From: Comamonas aquatica NBRC 14918
GTDB lineage: Bacteria > Pseudomonadota > Gammaproteobacteria > Burkholderiales > Burkholderiaceae_C
Direction: 5' to 3'
Assembly (NCBI RefSeq): GCF_000739875.1
Contig: NZ_BBJR01000022.1
Span: forward strand, 120,608-184,607
Length of the DNA: 64,000 nucleotides
Part shown: in pieces, positions 1-8,933 of the stretch
Numbering within the stretch: position 1 is the first letter of the stretch
Layout of the letters: every line of letters begins with the position of its first letter
Made by a program: the position numbers and the translations under genes
The notes under the pieces: model-generated
Told to the model about the DNA's origin: nothing
The model's database searches: none
Seen by the model: only the letters and a program-made list of their open reading frames with translations

Positions 1-1282
1 CCGCAACACCCAGGGTGATGTGGTCGGCGTGACAGCCCTGGAACTGGAAACCGGCGACCTGTACGAACTGCACGCCAAGGCTGTGCTGCTGGCCACCGGC
101 GGTGCCGGTCGCATCTTTGCTGCCTCGACCAACGCCTTCATCAACACCGGTGACGGCCTGGGCATGGCGGCGCGCGCCGGCATCCCGCTGCAAGACATGG
201 AGTTCTGGCAGTTCCACCCCACCGGTGTGGCCGGTGCTGGCGTGCTGCTGACCGAAGGCTGCCGCGGCGAAGGCGCTATTCTTTTGAATAGCGAAGGCGA
301 ACGCTTCATGGAGCGTTACGCGCCCACGCTGAAGGACCTGGCACCCCGTGACTTCGTGTCGCGCTCCATGGACCAGGAAATCAAGGAAGGTCGCGGCTGC
401 GGTCCCAACAAGGACTACATCCTGATGAAGCTGGACCACCTGGGCGCCGACACCATCCGCAAGCGCCTGCCTTCGGTGGAAGAAATCGGCCACAACTTCG
501 CCAACGTGGACATCACCAAGGAACCAATCCCTGTGGTGCCCACCATCCACTACCAGATGGGTGGCATCCCCACCAACATCAACGGCCAGGTCGTGACCTG
601 GGACGGCCAGCAAAACCGCGTGGTGAATGGCCTGTACGCCGTGGGCGAATGCTCGTGCGTGTCGGTGCACGGCGCCAACCGCCTGGGTACGAACTCGCTG
701 CTGGACCTGCTGGTCTTCGGCAAGTCGGCCGGCAAGCACATCGTGCAGTTCGTCAACGGCTTCGGCGACCATGCTGCCGTGCCCGCTGACGGTTCCGACC
801 GCACCCTGGCCCGCCTGAACCAGCTGGATGAATCCAAGGAAGGTACCTACGCCCAGAACATCGCCGGCGACATCCGCGCCGCCATGCAGCAGCACGCTGG
901 CGTGTTCCGCACGCAAAAGGGCATGGACGAAGGCACGGTCAAGATCAACGCCATCCGCGAACGCGTCGGCTCCGTGACCCTGAAGGACAAGTCCAAGGTC
1001 TGGAACACCGCCCGCATGGAAGCGCTGGAAGTGGACAACCTGATCGAAGTGGCCCAGGCCACCATGACCTCCGCTGCCGCCCGCAAGGAATGCCGTGGTG
1101 CCCACACCGTGTACGACTACGAACGCCCTGCGGACGACGCCGAGTGCCCACTGGGTCGTAACGACAAGGAATGGATGAAGCACACCCTGTGGGACAGCGC
1201 CTCCAACAGCCTGTCGTACAAGCCTGTGAACCTCAAGCCCCTGACCGTGGAATCCGTGCCACCCAAGGTCCGCACGTTCTAA
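1..1282 (+). CDS. sdhA: Succinate dehydrogenase flavoprotein subunit, 5'-truncated by the window edge
   Basis: This is the C-terminal part (about 427 residues) of SdhA, the FAD-carrying subunit that oxidises succinate to fumarate on the cytoplasmic face of the membrane. The frame is already open at base 2, so the start lies outside the window; the family is usually near 590-600 residues. Visible family landmarks are HPTGVAGAG, the catalytic-arginine segment EGCRGEGA at about 254-277, the substrate-histidine segment HYQMGGIPTN, and the FAD-contact stretch YAVGECSCVSVHGANRLG. The protein ends in PPKVRTF. sdhB follows after 30 bp, consistent with an sdhCDAB operon whose first genes lie upstream. 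A perfect 8-bp inverted repeat with a TTTT loop (274-293) sits inside the gene and uses codons rare in this genome. Confidence 0.97.
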   Translation, partial: RNTQGDVVGVTALELETGDLYELHAKAVLLATGGAGRIFAASTNAFINTGDGLGMAARAGIPLQDMEFWQFHPTGVAGAGVLLTEGCRGEGAILLNSEGERFMERYAPTLKDLAPRDFVSRSMDQEIKEGRGCGPNKDYILMKLDHLGADTIRKRLPSVEEIGHNFANVDITKEPIPVVPTIHYQMGGIPTNINGQVVTWDGQQNRVVNGLYAVGECSCVSVHGANRLGTNSLLDLLVFGKSAGKHIVQFVNGFGDHAAVPADGSDRTLARLNQLDESKEGTYAQNIAGDIRAAMQQHAGVFRTQKGMDEGTVKINAIRERVGSVTLKDKSKVWNTARMEALEVDNLIEVAQATMTSAAARKECRGAHTVYDYERPADDAECPLGRNDKEWMKHTLWDSASNSLSYKPVNLKPLTVESVPPKVRTF

Positions 1283-1312
1283 TCCAGCAGCAGCCCACGA
1301 AAGAAATATCAA

Positions 1313-2017
1313 ATGAAGCGTACTTTCAAGATCTACCGCTACGATCCCGATAAGGATGCCAAGCCCTACATGCAGACCGTGGAGATCGAACTCGACGGCC
1401 ACGAACGCATGCTGCTGGACGCACTGGTCAAGCTCAAGGCCCAGGACCCCACCATCTCCTTCCGCCGCTCCTGCCGCGAAGGCGTGTGCGGTTCGGACGC
1501 CATGAACATCAATGGCAAGAACGGCCTGGCCTGCCTGACGAACATGAACACCCTCAAGGGCGACATCGTTCTCAAGCCCCTGCCTGGCCTGCCCGTCATC
1601 CGCGACCTGATCGTGGACATGACGCAGTTCTTTAAGCAGTACCACTCGATCAAGCCCTACCTGCAAAGCGACATCTACGCGACGCCCAGCAAGGAACGCC
1701 TACAGTCGCCCGAAGAGCGCGAAGAGCTAAACGGCCTGTACGAGTGCATTCTGTGCGCCAGCTGCTCGACCAGCTGCCCCTCGTTCTGGTGGAACCCCGA
1801 CAAGTTCGTGGGCCCTGCCGGTCTGCTGCAGGCCTACCGCTTCATCGCGGACAGCCGCGACACCGCCACCGGCGAGCGCCTGGACAACCTGGAAGACCCC
1901 TACCGTCTGTTCCGTTGCCACACCATCATGAACTGCGTGGACGTGTGCCCCAAGCACCTGAACCCCACGAAGGCCATTGGCAAGATCAAGGAGCTGATGG
2001 TGCGTCGCGCCATCTGA
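1313..2017 (+). CDS. sdhB: Succinate dehydrogenase iron-sulfur subunit
   Basis: SdhB (234 residues, normal length) passes electrons from the flavin of SdhA to the quinone site in the membrane. The [2Fe-2S] ligands are visible as C54, C59, D62 and C74 in [12 protein letters not shown]...GLAC; the Asp in third position is as in E. coli SdhB. The [4Fe-4S] and [3Fe-4S] clusters are set by C145, C148, C151, C155 and by C202, C208, C212 ([11 protein letters not shown] and [11 protein letters not shown]). The gene lies 30 bp after sdhA and ends 3 bp before sdhE, so all three are probably on one transcript. Identification is secure. Confidence 0.98.
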   Translation: MKRTFKIYRYDPDKDAKPYMQTVEIELDGHERMLLDALVKLKAQDPTISFRRSCREGVCGSDAMNINGKNGLACLTNMNTLKGDIVLKPLPGLPVIRDLIVDMTQFFKQYHSIKPYLQSDIYATPSKERLQSPEEREELNGLYECILCASCSTSCPSFWWNPDKFVGPAGLLQAYRFIADSRDTATGERLDNLEDPYRLFRCHTIMNCVDVCPKHLNPTKAIGKIKELMVRRAI

Positions 2018-2020
2018 TCC

Positions 2021-2296
2021 ATGAACGACATGGACGCAATCCTCGAAGAACGGGAGCGCGACCTGCTGCGGTGGCGAAGCCGCCGCGGCCTGGTCGAGAA
2101 CGATCTCTACATCGAGAAGTTTTTCGCCACCCATGGCAACCAATTGACGCGGAGACACGCAATTGGTTTGTCTGCCCTGATGGACTTGGCAGACAACGAT
2201 CTGATGGACCTGTTCCTGCGCCGCAAAGAGCCAGAAGGTGCATTGGACACCCCTGAAGTTAGAGAAGTGCTGCAGATGGTGCGCAAGCCCATCTGA
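2021..2296 (+). CDS. sdhE: FAD assembly factor SdhE (succinate dehydrogenase assembly)
   Basis: A 91-residue protein of the SdhE/Sdh5/YgfY family, which helps attach FAD covalently to the flavoprotein subunit. The family signature RGxxE is seen as RGLVE near residue 23, in a charged helical protein of the expected size. The start chosen is the ATG only three bases after the sdhB stop; a second ATG nine bases downstream is possible and would shorten the protein by three residues. Its place between sdhB and gltA fits its role in maturing SdhA. Confidence 0.93.
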   Translation: MNDMDAILEERERDLLRWRSRRGLVENDLYIEKFFATHGNQLTRRHAIGLSALMDLADNDLMDLFLRRKEPEGALDTPEVREVLQMVRKPI

Positions 2297-2355
2297 TCAG
2301 CACAGCTTGCAAAAAAGGCCGACCAGAGCCGGCCGATCAGAGAAGGAAGTTGGAA

Positions 2356-3666
2356 ATGAAACTCGCAGACAACAAAGCAACGCTGTCTTTCAGCAATGGC
2401 GCGCCCAGCGTCGAACTGCCGGTTTACCAGGGCAATATCGGCCCGGATGTCATCGACATCCGCAAGCTGTACGGCCAGTCGGGCATGTTCACCTATGACC
2501 CGGGCTTCCTCTCTACGGCGGCGTGCCAGTCGGCCATCACCTACATCGATGGCGACAAGGGCGAACTGCTGTACCGCGGCTACCCCATCGAGCAGCTGGC
2601 CAAGAACTGCAACTTCCTGGAAACCTGCTACCTGCTGCTGTACGGGGAACTGCCCAACGAATCCCAGAAGGCTGACTTCGAGAACCGCGTGACCCAGCAC
2701 ACGATGGTCAACGAACAGATGCAGTTCTTCCTGCGTGGCTTCCGCCGCGATGCCCACCCCATGGCCGTGCTGACCGGTCTGGTGGGCGGCATGTCGGCCT
2801 TCTACCACGACAGCACCGACATCAACAACCCTGAGCACCGTGAAATCGCCGCGATCCGCCTGATCGCCAAGATGCCCACGCTGGTCGCCATGGCTTACAA
2901 GTACGGCATCGGCGCCCCCTACATGTACCCCAAGAACGACCTGTCGTACGCCGGCAACTTCATGCGCATGATGTTCGGCAACCCTTGCGAAGAGTACAAG
3001 GTCAATCCCGTGGTCGAAAAGGCCCTGGACCGCATCTTCATCCTGCACGCTGACCACGAGCAGAACGCTTCCACCTCCACCGTGCGTCTGTGCGGCTCGT
3101 CGGGCACCAACCCCTTCGCCGCCATCTCCGCCGGCGTGGCCTGTCTGTGGGGCCCTGCCCACGGCGGCGCCAACGAAGCCTGCCTGAACATGCTGGAGCA
3201 CATCCAGGCCAACGGCGGCATCGCCAAGGTCGGTGAGTTCATGGAGCAGGTCAAGGACAAGAACAGCGGCGTCAAGCTGATGGGCTTTGGCCACCGCGTG
3301 TACAAGAACTACGACCCCCGCGCCAAGCTGATGCAGGAAACCTGCAACGAGATCCTGGCCGAACTGGGCCTGGAAAAGGATCCGCTGTTCGCCCTGGCCA
3401 AGCAACTAGAAAAGATTGCCCTGGAAGACGACTACTTCGTCCAGCGCAAGCTCTACCCCAACGTGGACTTCTACTCCGGTATCGTGCAGCGCGCCATCGG
3501 TATCCCCGTGAAGCTGTTCACCGGCATCTTCGCCCTGGCCCGTACCGTGGGCTGGATCGCCCAGCTGAACGAACAAATGGCCGACCCCGAGTACAAGATC
3601 GGTCGTCCCCGCCAGCTGTTCACCGGCTCCGTCGCCCGCGACGTCAAGCCTCTGAACCAGCGTTGA
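2356..3666 (+). CDS. gltA: Type II citrate synthase
   Basis: Citrate synthase condenses oxaloacetate and acetyl-CoA to enter the TCA cycle. The 436-residue length and sequence match the large NADH-sensitive hexameric type of Gram-negative bacteria. Catalytic residues are seen at H269 (GPAHGG), H313 (FGHRVYK) and D371 (VDFYSGI), and the conserved [10 protein letters not shown] stretch covers 231-240. The frame is open from a TTG at 2350, but the ATG at 2356 is preferred because AGAAGGAAG at 2341-2349 is correctly spaced for it. gltA lies 59 bp downstream of sdhE and ends before a clear intrinsic terminator, so it may be the last gene of the sdh transcription unit. Confidence 0.98.
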   Translation: MKLADNKATLSFSNGAPSVELPVYQGNIGPDVIDIRKLYGQSGMFTYDPGFLSTAACQSAITYIDGDKGELLYRGYPIEQLAKNCNFLETCYLLLYGELPNESQKADFENRVTQHTMVNEQMQFFLRGFRRDAHPMAVLTGLVGGMSAFYHDSTDINNPEHREIAAIRLIAKMPTLVAMAYKYGIGAPYMYPKNDLSYAGNFMRMMFGNPCEEYKVNPVVEKALDRIFILHADHEQNASTSTVRLCGSSGTNPFAAISAGVACLWGPAHGGANEACLNMLEHIQANGGIAKVGEFMEQVKDKNSGVKLMGFGHRVYKNYDPRAKLMQETCNEILAELGLEKDPLFALAKQLEKIALEDDYFVQRKLYPNVDFYSGIVQRAIGIPVKLFTGIFALARTVGWIAQLNEQMADPEYKIGRPRQLFTGSVARDVKPLNQR

Positions 3667-3711
3667 TCCCACGGGCTGCCCTGGTGGCAGCCCGCGCATC
3701 CGCACCGCCAA

Positions 3712-3744
3712 AGCCAGCACGCCGTCCCGCCTGCTGGCTTTTTT
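3712..3744 (+). terminator. Intrinsic terminator after gltA
   Basis: AGCCAGCA (3712-3719) pairs with TGCTGGCT (3732-3739) across a 12-base loop and runs into six T. A second hairpin without a T-run (GGGCTGCC/GGCAGCCC, 3673-3693) lies just upstream. This closes the sdh-gltA unit. Confidence 0.85.
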
Positions 3745-3954
3745 CATAGCACTTAGCGTTTTCCAAATAAGGTTTTCAGGTGCTTTTCAGCATCAAACCC
3801 TGGATTCACGAGCGCCAGCCACTCTGTTTATTAGAGCAGGAAAACCGTGCACCCCGGGGCACTTGCCTGGGGCGCCTGCACGGCGGCCACGGCAACACGC
3901 TACAGTGTGGGCCGTTGTGTTTCACCTGCGGCCGCCGTCCTGCGGCCTACCTCC

Positions 3955-4761
3955 ATGGCCAAACGACCCCACCGCCGCCTCCCTCCCATCCACGGCGCTG
4001 CTGACATTGCCCAATCCCGCGAAGCCGGCCTGCTGGCCGCCCGCGTGCTGGAAATGCTGACCCCGCATGTGCAGCCCGGCGTCAGCACCGACCACCTGGA
4101 CCGCCTGTGCCACGACTTCATCGTCGATGAGCTGCGCTGCATCCCCGCCAACATCGGCTACCACGGCTACCCCAAGACGGTGTGCGCCTCGGTCAACGAG
4201 GTGGTCTGCCACGGCATTCCCTCGGCCCAGGAGATCCTGAAGGACGGCGACATCGTCAACATCGACGTGGCACTGATCAAGAACGGCTGGTTCGGCGACA
4301 CCTCGCGCATGTACACCGTGGGTCAGGTGGCGCCCAAGGCGCAGCAGCTGATCGACACCACCTACGAGGCCATGGTGGCCGGCATCCGCGCCGTCAAGCC
4401 CGGCGCCACGCTGGGGGACATCGGCCACGCCATCCAGACCGTGGCCCACCGCGACGGTTTTTCCGTGGTGCGCGACTACTGCGGCCACGGCATCGGCCAG
4501 ATCTACCACGACGAGCCCCAGGTGCTGCACTACGGCTACCCCGGCCAGGGCATGGCGCTGCAGGAAGGCATGATCTTCACCATTGAGCCCATGCTCAACG
4601 CCGGCAAGCACGACACCAAGGAGCTGAACGACGGCTGGACCGTGGTCACCAAGGACAAGTCGCTGTCCGCGCAGTGGGAACACATGGTCGTGGTCACCGC
4701 CACCGGCTACGACGTACTGACCGCCTGGCCCGAAGGCACCGGCCGCTACCCCGCACCGTGA
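3955..4761 (+). CDS. map: Type I methionine aminopeptidase
   Basis: Removes the initiator methionine from nascent proteins in the cytoplasm. With the ATG at 3955 the protein is 268 residues, close to E. coli MAP (264). The five metal ligands are visible as D104, D115, H178, E211 and E242, and substrate histidine H86 is in CHGIPS. The frame extends upstream to a GTG at 3847, but that would add 36 residues unlike the family, so the ATG was chosen. map is usually beside rpsB in proteobacteria; here it is alone and overlaps an EmrE-like gene, so it may be a second map copy. That last point is inference, because the rest of the genome is not visible. Confidence 0.95.
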   Translation: MAKRPHRRLPPIHGAADIAQSREAGLLAARVLEMLTPHVQPGVSTDHLDRLCHDFIVDELRCIPANIGYHGYPKTVCASVNEVVCHGIPSAQEILKDGDIVNIDVALIKNGWFGDTSRMYTVGQVAPKAQQLIDTTYEAMVAGIRAVKPGATLGDIGHAIQTVAHRDGFSVVRDYCGHGIGQIYHDEPQVLHYGYPGQGMALQEGMIFTIEPMLNAGKHDTKELNDGWTVVTKDKSLSAQWEHMVVVTATGYDVLTAWPEGTGRYPAP

Positions 4762-5117
4762 GCGCAGAAGGCCTCCCCTCCCTGGGCAATGGCTACGGCT
4801 ACCTGGGCATTGCCATCGTGGCCGAGGTGCTGGCCACGTCCTTCCTCAAGAGCGCCGAAGGCTTCACCCGGCTGTGGCCCAGCGTGATCGTGGCCGTGGG
4901 CTACGGCATCGCCTTCCTGTGCCTGTCGCTGACCCTGCGCACCATCCCCACGGGCGTGGCCTACGCCATCTGGTCGGGCGCGGGCATCGTGCTGGTGTCG
5001 GCGATTGCCTGGATATTCCTGGGCCAGAAGCTGGATGCCCCGGCCCTGATCGGCATGGGCCTGATCCTGGCCGGCGTGCTGGTGATCAACCTGTTTTCCA
5101 AGACCGCCGGACACTGA
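4758..5117 (+). CDS. EmrE-like small multidrug resistance (SMR) exporter
   Basis: A 119-residue protein with four membrane segments, very like E. coli EmrE, which exports hydrophobic cations in exchange for protons as an antiparallel dimer. The essential membrane glutamate is E23 ([10 protein letters not shown], EmrE Glu14), followed by the hallmark stretches GFTRLWPS and [12 protein letters not shown]. The GTG at 4758 is chosen because it overlaps the map stop codon (GTGA), places the first membrane segment about 14 residues from the N-terminus, and suggests translational coupling to map. The protein is slightly longer than EmrE at its N-terminus. Substrates cannot be predicted. Confidence 0.93.
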   Translation: MSAEGLPSLGNGYGYLGIAIVAEVLATSFLKSAEGFTRLWPSVIVAVGYGIAFLCLSLTLRTIPTGVAYAIWSGAGIVLVSAIAWIFLGQKLDAPALIGMGLILAGVLVINLFSKTAGH

Positions 5118-5136
5118 GGCCTTCCACTCACCCCTG

Positions 5137-5166
5137 AAAAAAGCGCTTTCGAGGAAGCGCTTTTTT
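5137..5166. terminator. Bidirectional terminator between the SMR gene and the nitroreductase gene
   Basis: AAGCGCTT at 5141-5148 pairs with AAGCGCTT at 5155-5162. The stem is flanked by an A-run on the left and a T-run on the right, so it can end transcription of the SMR gene (+) and of the nitroreductase gene (-). Confidence 0.85.
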
Positions 5167-5183
5167 CATGTTCAGCCCCCGGC

Positions 5184-5843
5184 TCAGAAGCCGCGCAGCT
5201 GGCCCCACTCGGCAAAGTCGGCACGCGATGCTCGCATGCTGTTGATGGGTGCGGTCTTGTCCTCGTAACCCAGGGCGATGCCATAGGTCACCAGGTAGCC
5301 GTCGGGCACCTCCACGTGCTGCTTGACCACCGCGTCGTAACGGCGCCAGAAGCCCTGGGCACAGGTGGCCAGGCCTTCCTCGGTCGCCCGCAGCATGAAG
5401 GACTGCAGGTAGATGCCCAGGTCCATCCACTGCACCGGGCCCATGCGCTCTTCGGTGAACATGATCAGCCCGACCGGGGCACCAAAAAACTGGGCATTCT
5501 TGGCCAGCTGCTGCAGGCGCCCGGCCTTGTCCTCGCGCGGCACACCAATGCTGGCGTACAGGTCTTCGCCATTCGCAAAGCGGCGGGTGCGGTAGGGCTC
5601 CCACAGGTTGGGGGGGTAGGACAGGTAGGCGGGGTTTTCCTCGCCCGGGGTCTTGGCCACGTCGGCCAGCATGGCCTGCAGGGCATCGCCGGTCAGGGCA
5701 GCCACGCGCCAGGGCTGCATGTTGCCGCCCGAGGCGGCCAGCGCCGCATCCTGCATCAGCTGTTGCACCAGTTCGGCCGAAGGCACTTGGGAGGTAAAGG
5801 CACGCACCGAACGGCGCTCGCGCAGGGCTTGGGAAACGTCCAT
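5184..5843 (-). CDS. Nitroreductase-family FMN oxidoreductase
   Basis: A 219-residue member of the FMN-dependent nitroreductase family. The N-terminal RRSVRAF motif and the SGGNMQPWRV stretch match the FMN-binding residues of the family, and the C-terminal half keeps GLIMFTEE and GLATCAQGFW. Such enzymes reduce nitroaromatics, quinones or enones with NAD(P)H; the natural substrate cannot be read from sequence. Its layout resembles the PnbA-like branch. It is a single gene on the minus strand, convergent with the SMR gene, and has no obvious operon partner. Confidence 0.9.
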   Translation of the reverse strand: MDVSQALRERRSVRAFTSQVPSAELVQQLMQDAALAASGGNMQPWRVAALTGDALQAMLADVAKTPGEENPAYLSYPPNLWEPYRTRRFANGEDLYASIGVPREDKAGRLQQLAKNAQFFGAPVGLIMFTEERMGPVQWMDLGIYLQSFMLRATEEGLATCAQGFWRRYDAVVKQHVEVPDGYLVTYGIALGYEDKTAPINSMRASRADFAEWGQLRGF

Positions 5844-6046
5844 GGGCTCAGGTCTCCAGTCTCTGGGGGTGAAAAATCAAAACGGCAAGCGTACAAGAGC
5901 ACAGCCTGGCACGGCGCCACCTTGGTGACGCGCGGCGTGCTTTTTTTCAGGGGGTGGTGGACGGCAAGCACCGGGGGCCGGCCACACAGACCCGCCACCG
6001 CCGACCTGCGCGCGCCATAACGCGGCTGGGCGCGGCTGAGTGCGGC

Positions 6047-6850
6047 TTACTTGCCCAGGATCTGGTCGATCTTGGATTTCTCGAAGTGCCCGCCACGCTC
6101 GCTTTCGCAGGGCACACAATCTGCCTTGAGCTGGTTGGACAGCTTTTCCACCGCCTGCCACAGCAGCTGCAGCTGCTGCTCGTGCGTGGCTGCGCCTTCG
6201 GCCAGCCCCTTCATGGCCTGGCTGACGGGGTCATCCTCCTGGGTCACGCCATAGGCCGTGAACACCTGGGGCGCTGCTGCCTTGGGGGCTGCGGGCGAGG
6301 CCTCCAGCTCGGTCACATCGGCGCTTTCGCCCTGCTTGGAAGGGATGATGCGTGCCGGAATGCCCACGGCCGTCGCGCCAGCGGGCACGGGCTTGATGAC
6401 CACGGCATTGCTGCCGATCTTGGCACCATCGCCCACCTCGAAGCCGCCCAGCACCTTGGCCCCCGCGGCCACGACCACGTCCTTGCCCAGGGTGGGATGG
6501 CGCTTGGCGCCCTTGTACAGCGAGGTGCCGCCCAGGGTGACACCGTGGTAGATGGTGCAGCCGTCGCCGACCACCGCGGTCTCGCCGATCACCACGCCCA
6601 TCCCGTGGTCGATGAAGACGCGCTCGCCAATCACCGCGCCGGGGTGGATTTCAATCCCGGTCAGCCAGCGGCCAATGTGCGAAGTGAAGCGACCCAGCCA
6701 CTTGAAGTTGTGCGTCCAGCACCAGTGCGCCGGACGGTGCCACCAGATGGCATGCAGGCCCGGATAACAGGTAATGACCTCCCAGGTGCTGCGCGCCGCA
6801 GGGTCGCGGTCAAGAATGCACTGGATGTCAGAACGCAGTCGGGAAAGCAT
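6047..6850 (-). CDS. cysE: Serine O-acetyltransferase
   Basis: Acetylates serine with acetyl-CoA to make O-acetylserine, the carbon precursor of cysteine. The protein has a left-handed beta-helix of hexapeptide repeats (about residues 60-165) with the catalytic-region motif [12 protein letters not shown] and the segment GAKRHPTLG, then [17 protein letters not shown]. It resembles the short-N-terminus (EpsC-like) type. A C-terminal tail of about 90 residues, rich in Ala, Pro and charged residues, extends beyond the helix; in E. coli CysE the C-terminus binds cysteine synthase, but here the tail ends in IDQILGK, whose terminal Ile-Leu-Gly-Lys is unlike the usual C-terminal Ile. trmJ lies 36 bp upstream on the same strand. 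Confidence 0.95.
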   Translation of the reverse strand: MLSRLRSDIQCILDRDPAARSTWEVITCYPGLHAIWWHRPAHWCWTHNFKWLGRFTSHIGRWLTGIEIHPGAVIGERVFIDHGMGVVIGETAVVGDGCTIYHGVTLGGTSLYKGAKRHPTLGKDVVVAAGAKVLGGFEVGDGAKIGSNAVVIKPVPAGATAVGIPARIIPSKQGESADVTELEASPAAPKAAAPQVFTAYGVTQEDDPVSQAMKGLAEGAATHEQQLQLLWQAVEKLSNQLKADCVPCESERGGHFEKSKIDQILGK

Positions 6851-6886
6851 CAGAGGCCGTCACTTGTTACAAAAAGGGCTGCCAGT

Positions 6887-7687
6887 TTAGTGCTTTGGGG
6901 GCGTGCTCTGCAGCATGCTTTTGGCAACACCGCGCAGGATGTGGATTTCTTCCTGCGTCAATTGCGCACGGTTGAACATCTGGTTCAGGCGCGGCATCAG
7001 CTTCTTGGGCGCAGCCGGGTCCAGAAAGCCCAGGTGGGCCAGCGCCTGCGCCCAGTGGCCCAGCATGCCGGCCACCTGCTGCATGTCGGCGCGGCTGGGG
7101 TGCGGCGTGTGTTCCACCACCGGAAAACCGCCCAGGGCCTGGCGCCACTCGTAGGCGATCAGCTGGATCGCCGCGCCCAGGTTGAGCGAGCCGAACTGGG
7201 GGTTGGACGGAATCGACAGCGCCACGTTGCAGCGGTACACGTCGTCGTTGGCCATACCAAAGCGCTCGCAGCCGAACAGCAGGCCCACGCCGGTTTCCCC
7301 GCTGGCACTGGCCACGGCTTCGGTTTCATCAACCAAATCAGCCTCTGGCGCTTGTCCAGCCTGCGCCTTCAGCTCTCCTTGGATGAGCATTTCAAAGTGC
7401 TGGCGCGGCGCCCGGGTGGGCGGGCCAAAGTCGCGCGGCGTCATGGCTGTGGCGCACAGGTGCGACAGGCCGTCCACGGCCTCGTCCAGCGACTCGACAA
7501 TGCGCGCCTGGTTCAGCACATCCAGGGCGCCGCTGGCGCGTTGGATGGTTTCCTCCTTGCGCAGCACATTCGCCCAGCGCGGGCGCACCAGCACCAGGTC
7601 GTCAAACCCCATGGTTTTCATGGCGCGGGCGGCAGCACCCACGTTGCCAGCATGGCTGGTCTCGATCAGGATAAAACGGGTTTTCAT
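6887..7687 (-). CDS. trmJ: tRNA (cytidine/uridine-2'-O-)-methyltransferase TrmJ
   Basis: A SPOUT-fold methyltransferase that in E. coli methylates the ribose of residue 32 of several tRNAs using S-adenosylmethionine. The N-terminal motif ETSHAGNVGAAARAMKTMG, the segment LLFGCERFGM and the knot motif IPSNPQFGSLNLGAAIQ are family hallmarks. The start at 7687 (MKTRFILIE) was preferred over an ATG at 7705 because it aligns with the family N-terminus; neither has a strong ribosome-binding site. Compared with my memory of E. coli TrmJ, about 18-23 extra residues lie between the RAPRQHF region and GVGLLFG. They coincide with a short palindromic repeat (7324-7382) read in frame. Confidence 0.9.
   Translation of the reverse strand: MKTRFILIETSHAGNVGAAARAMKTMGFDDLVLVRPRWANVLRKEETIQRASGALDVLNQARIVESLDEAVDGLSHLCATAMTPRDFGPPTRAPRQHFEMLIQGELKAQAGQAPEADLVDETEAVASASGETGVGLLFGCERFGMANDDVYRCNVALSIPSNPQFGSLNLGAAIQLIAYEWRQALGGFPVVEHTPHPSRADMQQVAGMLGHWAQALAHLGFLDPAAPKKLMPRLNQMFNRAQLTQEEIHILRGVAKSMLQSTPPKH
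7324..7382. repeat. Short palindromic element, copy inside trmJ
   Basis: An imperfect palindrome with the core ATCAGCCTCTGGCGCTTG followed by CTGCGCCTTCAGCT. It resembles the intergenic copies at 45671-45721 and 49653-49713. Read on the minus strand it stays in the trmJ frame and encodes part of an insertion rich in Ala, Gln and Glu. Confidence 0.4.
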
Positions 7688-7890
7688 TCGGAGATCGGCC
7701 CGCATTGCAGATACGGGCAGCAGAAATCGGGCAAGCCGGTTAGAATTTGCGCCCTATTGTCGCTGCCCGCATCGCCGGGCGTGCGTAAACCCGTTCATCA
7801 TCCGCGTTCAGCGGTGCGCCATCCCAGGTTGTGAGAGCAGAGACAGAGAAATTGGGGAGGGCCGCGCGCTGGGCGCCAACTGCACAATTT

Positions 7891-8775
7891 ATGTCGTCTT
7901 CCTCCCTGCACCCCATGCTCAACGTGGCCATAAAGGCCGCACGCGCCGCCGGCGCCATCATCAACCGCGCGGCCCTGGACGTTGAATCGGTCCGCGTGGC
8001 CCAAAAGCAAGTCAACGACTTCGTGACCGAAGTGGACCAGGCTGCCGAGCGCATGATCATCGAGACCCTGCTGGGCGCCTACCCCGGCCACGGCATTCTG
8101 GGCGAGGAAAGCGGCAAGGAATTCGGCGCCAAGGATTCGGACTACGTCTGGATCATCGACCCCCTGGACGGGACCACCAACTTCATCCACGGCTTCCCCG
8201 TGTACTGCGTCAGCATCGCGCTGGCCGTCAAGGGCAAGATCGAGCACGCCGTGGTCTACGACCCCACCCGCAACGACCTGTTCACCGCCACCCGTGGCCG
8301 TGGCGCCTTCCTGAACGAGCGCCGCATTCGCGTAAGCAAGCGCGCCCAGCTCAAGGACTGCCTGATCTCCACCGGCTTCCCCTTCCGCCCCGGTGACAAC
8401 TTCCGCGCCTACATGCGCATGTTCGCCGAGATCACCCAGCGCAGCGCCGGCGTGCGCCGCCCCGGTGCCGCCGCCCTGGACCTGGCCTACGTGGCCGCGG
8501 GCTTCACCGATGGTTTCTTCGAAACCGGCCTGTCCATCTGGGACGTGGCCGCCGGCAGCCTGCTGGTGACCGAAGCCGGTGGCCTGGTCGGCAACTTCAC
8601 GGGTGAAGCCGACTTCCTGGAACAGGCCGAATGCCTGGCCGGCAATCCCCGCGCCTACGGTCAGTTGGTCGGCATCCTGGGCAAGTACAGCAAGTTCGCC
8701 GGGGTGGAGGACAAGCTGGGCGTCGACGCCGCCGTGGCCGCCGACAAGCAGGACGACGACAGCCAGGACGACTGA
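7891..8775 (+). CDS. suhB: Inositol monophosphatase family protein SuhB
   Basis: A 294-residue Mg-dependent phosphatase of the inositol monophosphatase family. Metal-binding motifs are visible: [14 protein letters not shown] and the C-terminal WDVAAG. It closely follows E. coli SuhB, including HPMLN at the N-terminus and [16 protein letters not shown]; SuhB also acts with Nus factors in rRNA antitermination. The ATG at 7891 was chosen because [11 protein letters not shown] gives the E. coli-like start; a GTG at 7831 and an ATG at 7915 are alternatives. The C-terminus carries an acidic tail ending [10 protein letters not shown]. It is divergent from trmJ and followed by a strong terminator. 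Confidence 0.94.
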   Translation: MSSSSLHPMLNVAIKAARAAGAIINRAALDVESVRVAQKQVNDFVTEVDQAAERMIIETLLGAYPGHGILGEESGKEFGAKDSDYVWIIDPLDGTTNFIHGFPVYCVSIALAVKGKIEHAVVYDPTRNDLFTATRGRGAFLNERRIRVSKRAQLKDCLISTGFPFRPGDNFRAYMRMFAEITQRSAGVRRPGAAALDLAYVAAGFTDGFFETGLSIWDVAAGSLLVTEAGGLVGNFTGEADFLEQAECLAGNPRAYGQLVGILGKYSKFAGVEDKLGVDAAVAADKQDDDSQDD

Positions 8776-8800
8776 TCCACCGCGCCCCGACGCGCCATCC

Positions 8801-8833
8801 AGCCGCAAGCGCGCACGCCTTGCGGCTTTTTTT
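8801..8833 (+). terminator. Intrinsic terminator after suhB
   Basis: AGCCGCAAG (8801-8809) pairs with CTTGCGGCT (8819-8827), followed by a run of seven T in total. It separates suhB from the cbpA operon. Confidence 0.88.
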
Positions 8834-8933
8834 ACGCCTGTACCACATGCGCCGCCGGCCTACGGCGCTGCGTCCGTGCTTGCGCCACCATGCTTGGCAT
8901 GCGGCACCCGGCTGCCGCGCGCAGGAGAACCAG

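Noticed and set aside
2107..3405. Long open frame on the minus strand opposite gltA
   Set aside because: Composition (Val/Gly/His-rich, no domain) and exact overlap with gltA show an antisense shadow caused by high third-position GC.
5954..7834. 626-codon open frame on the plus strand opposite cysE and trmJ
   Set aside because: It spans two well-supported minus-strand genes and translates to a His/Gln/Gly-rich sequence without a recognisable fold.
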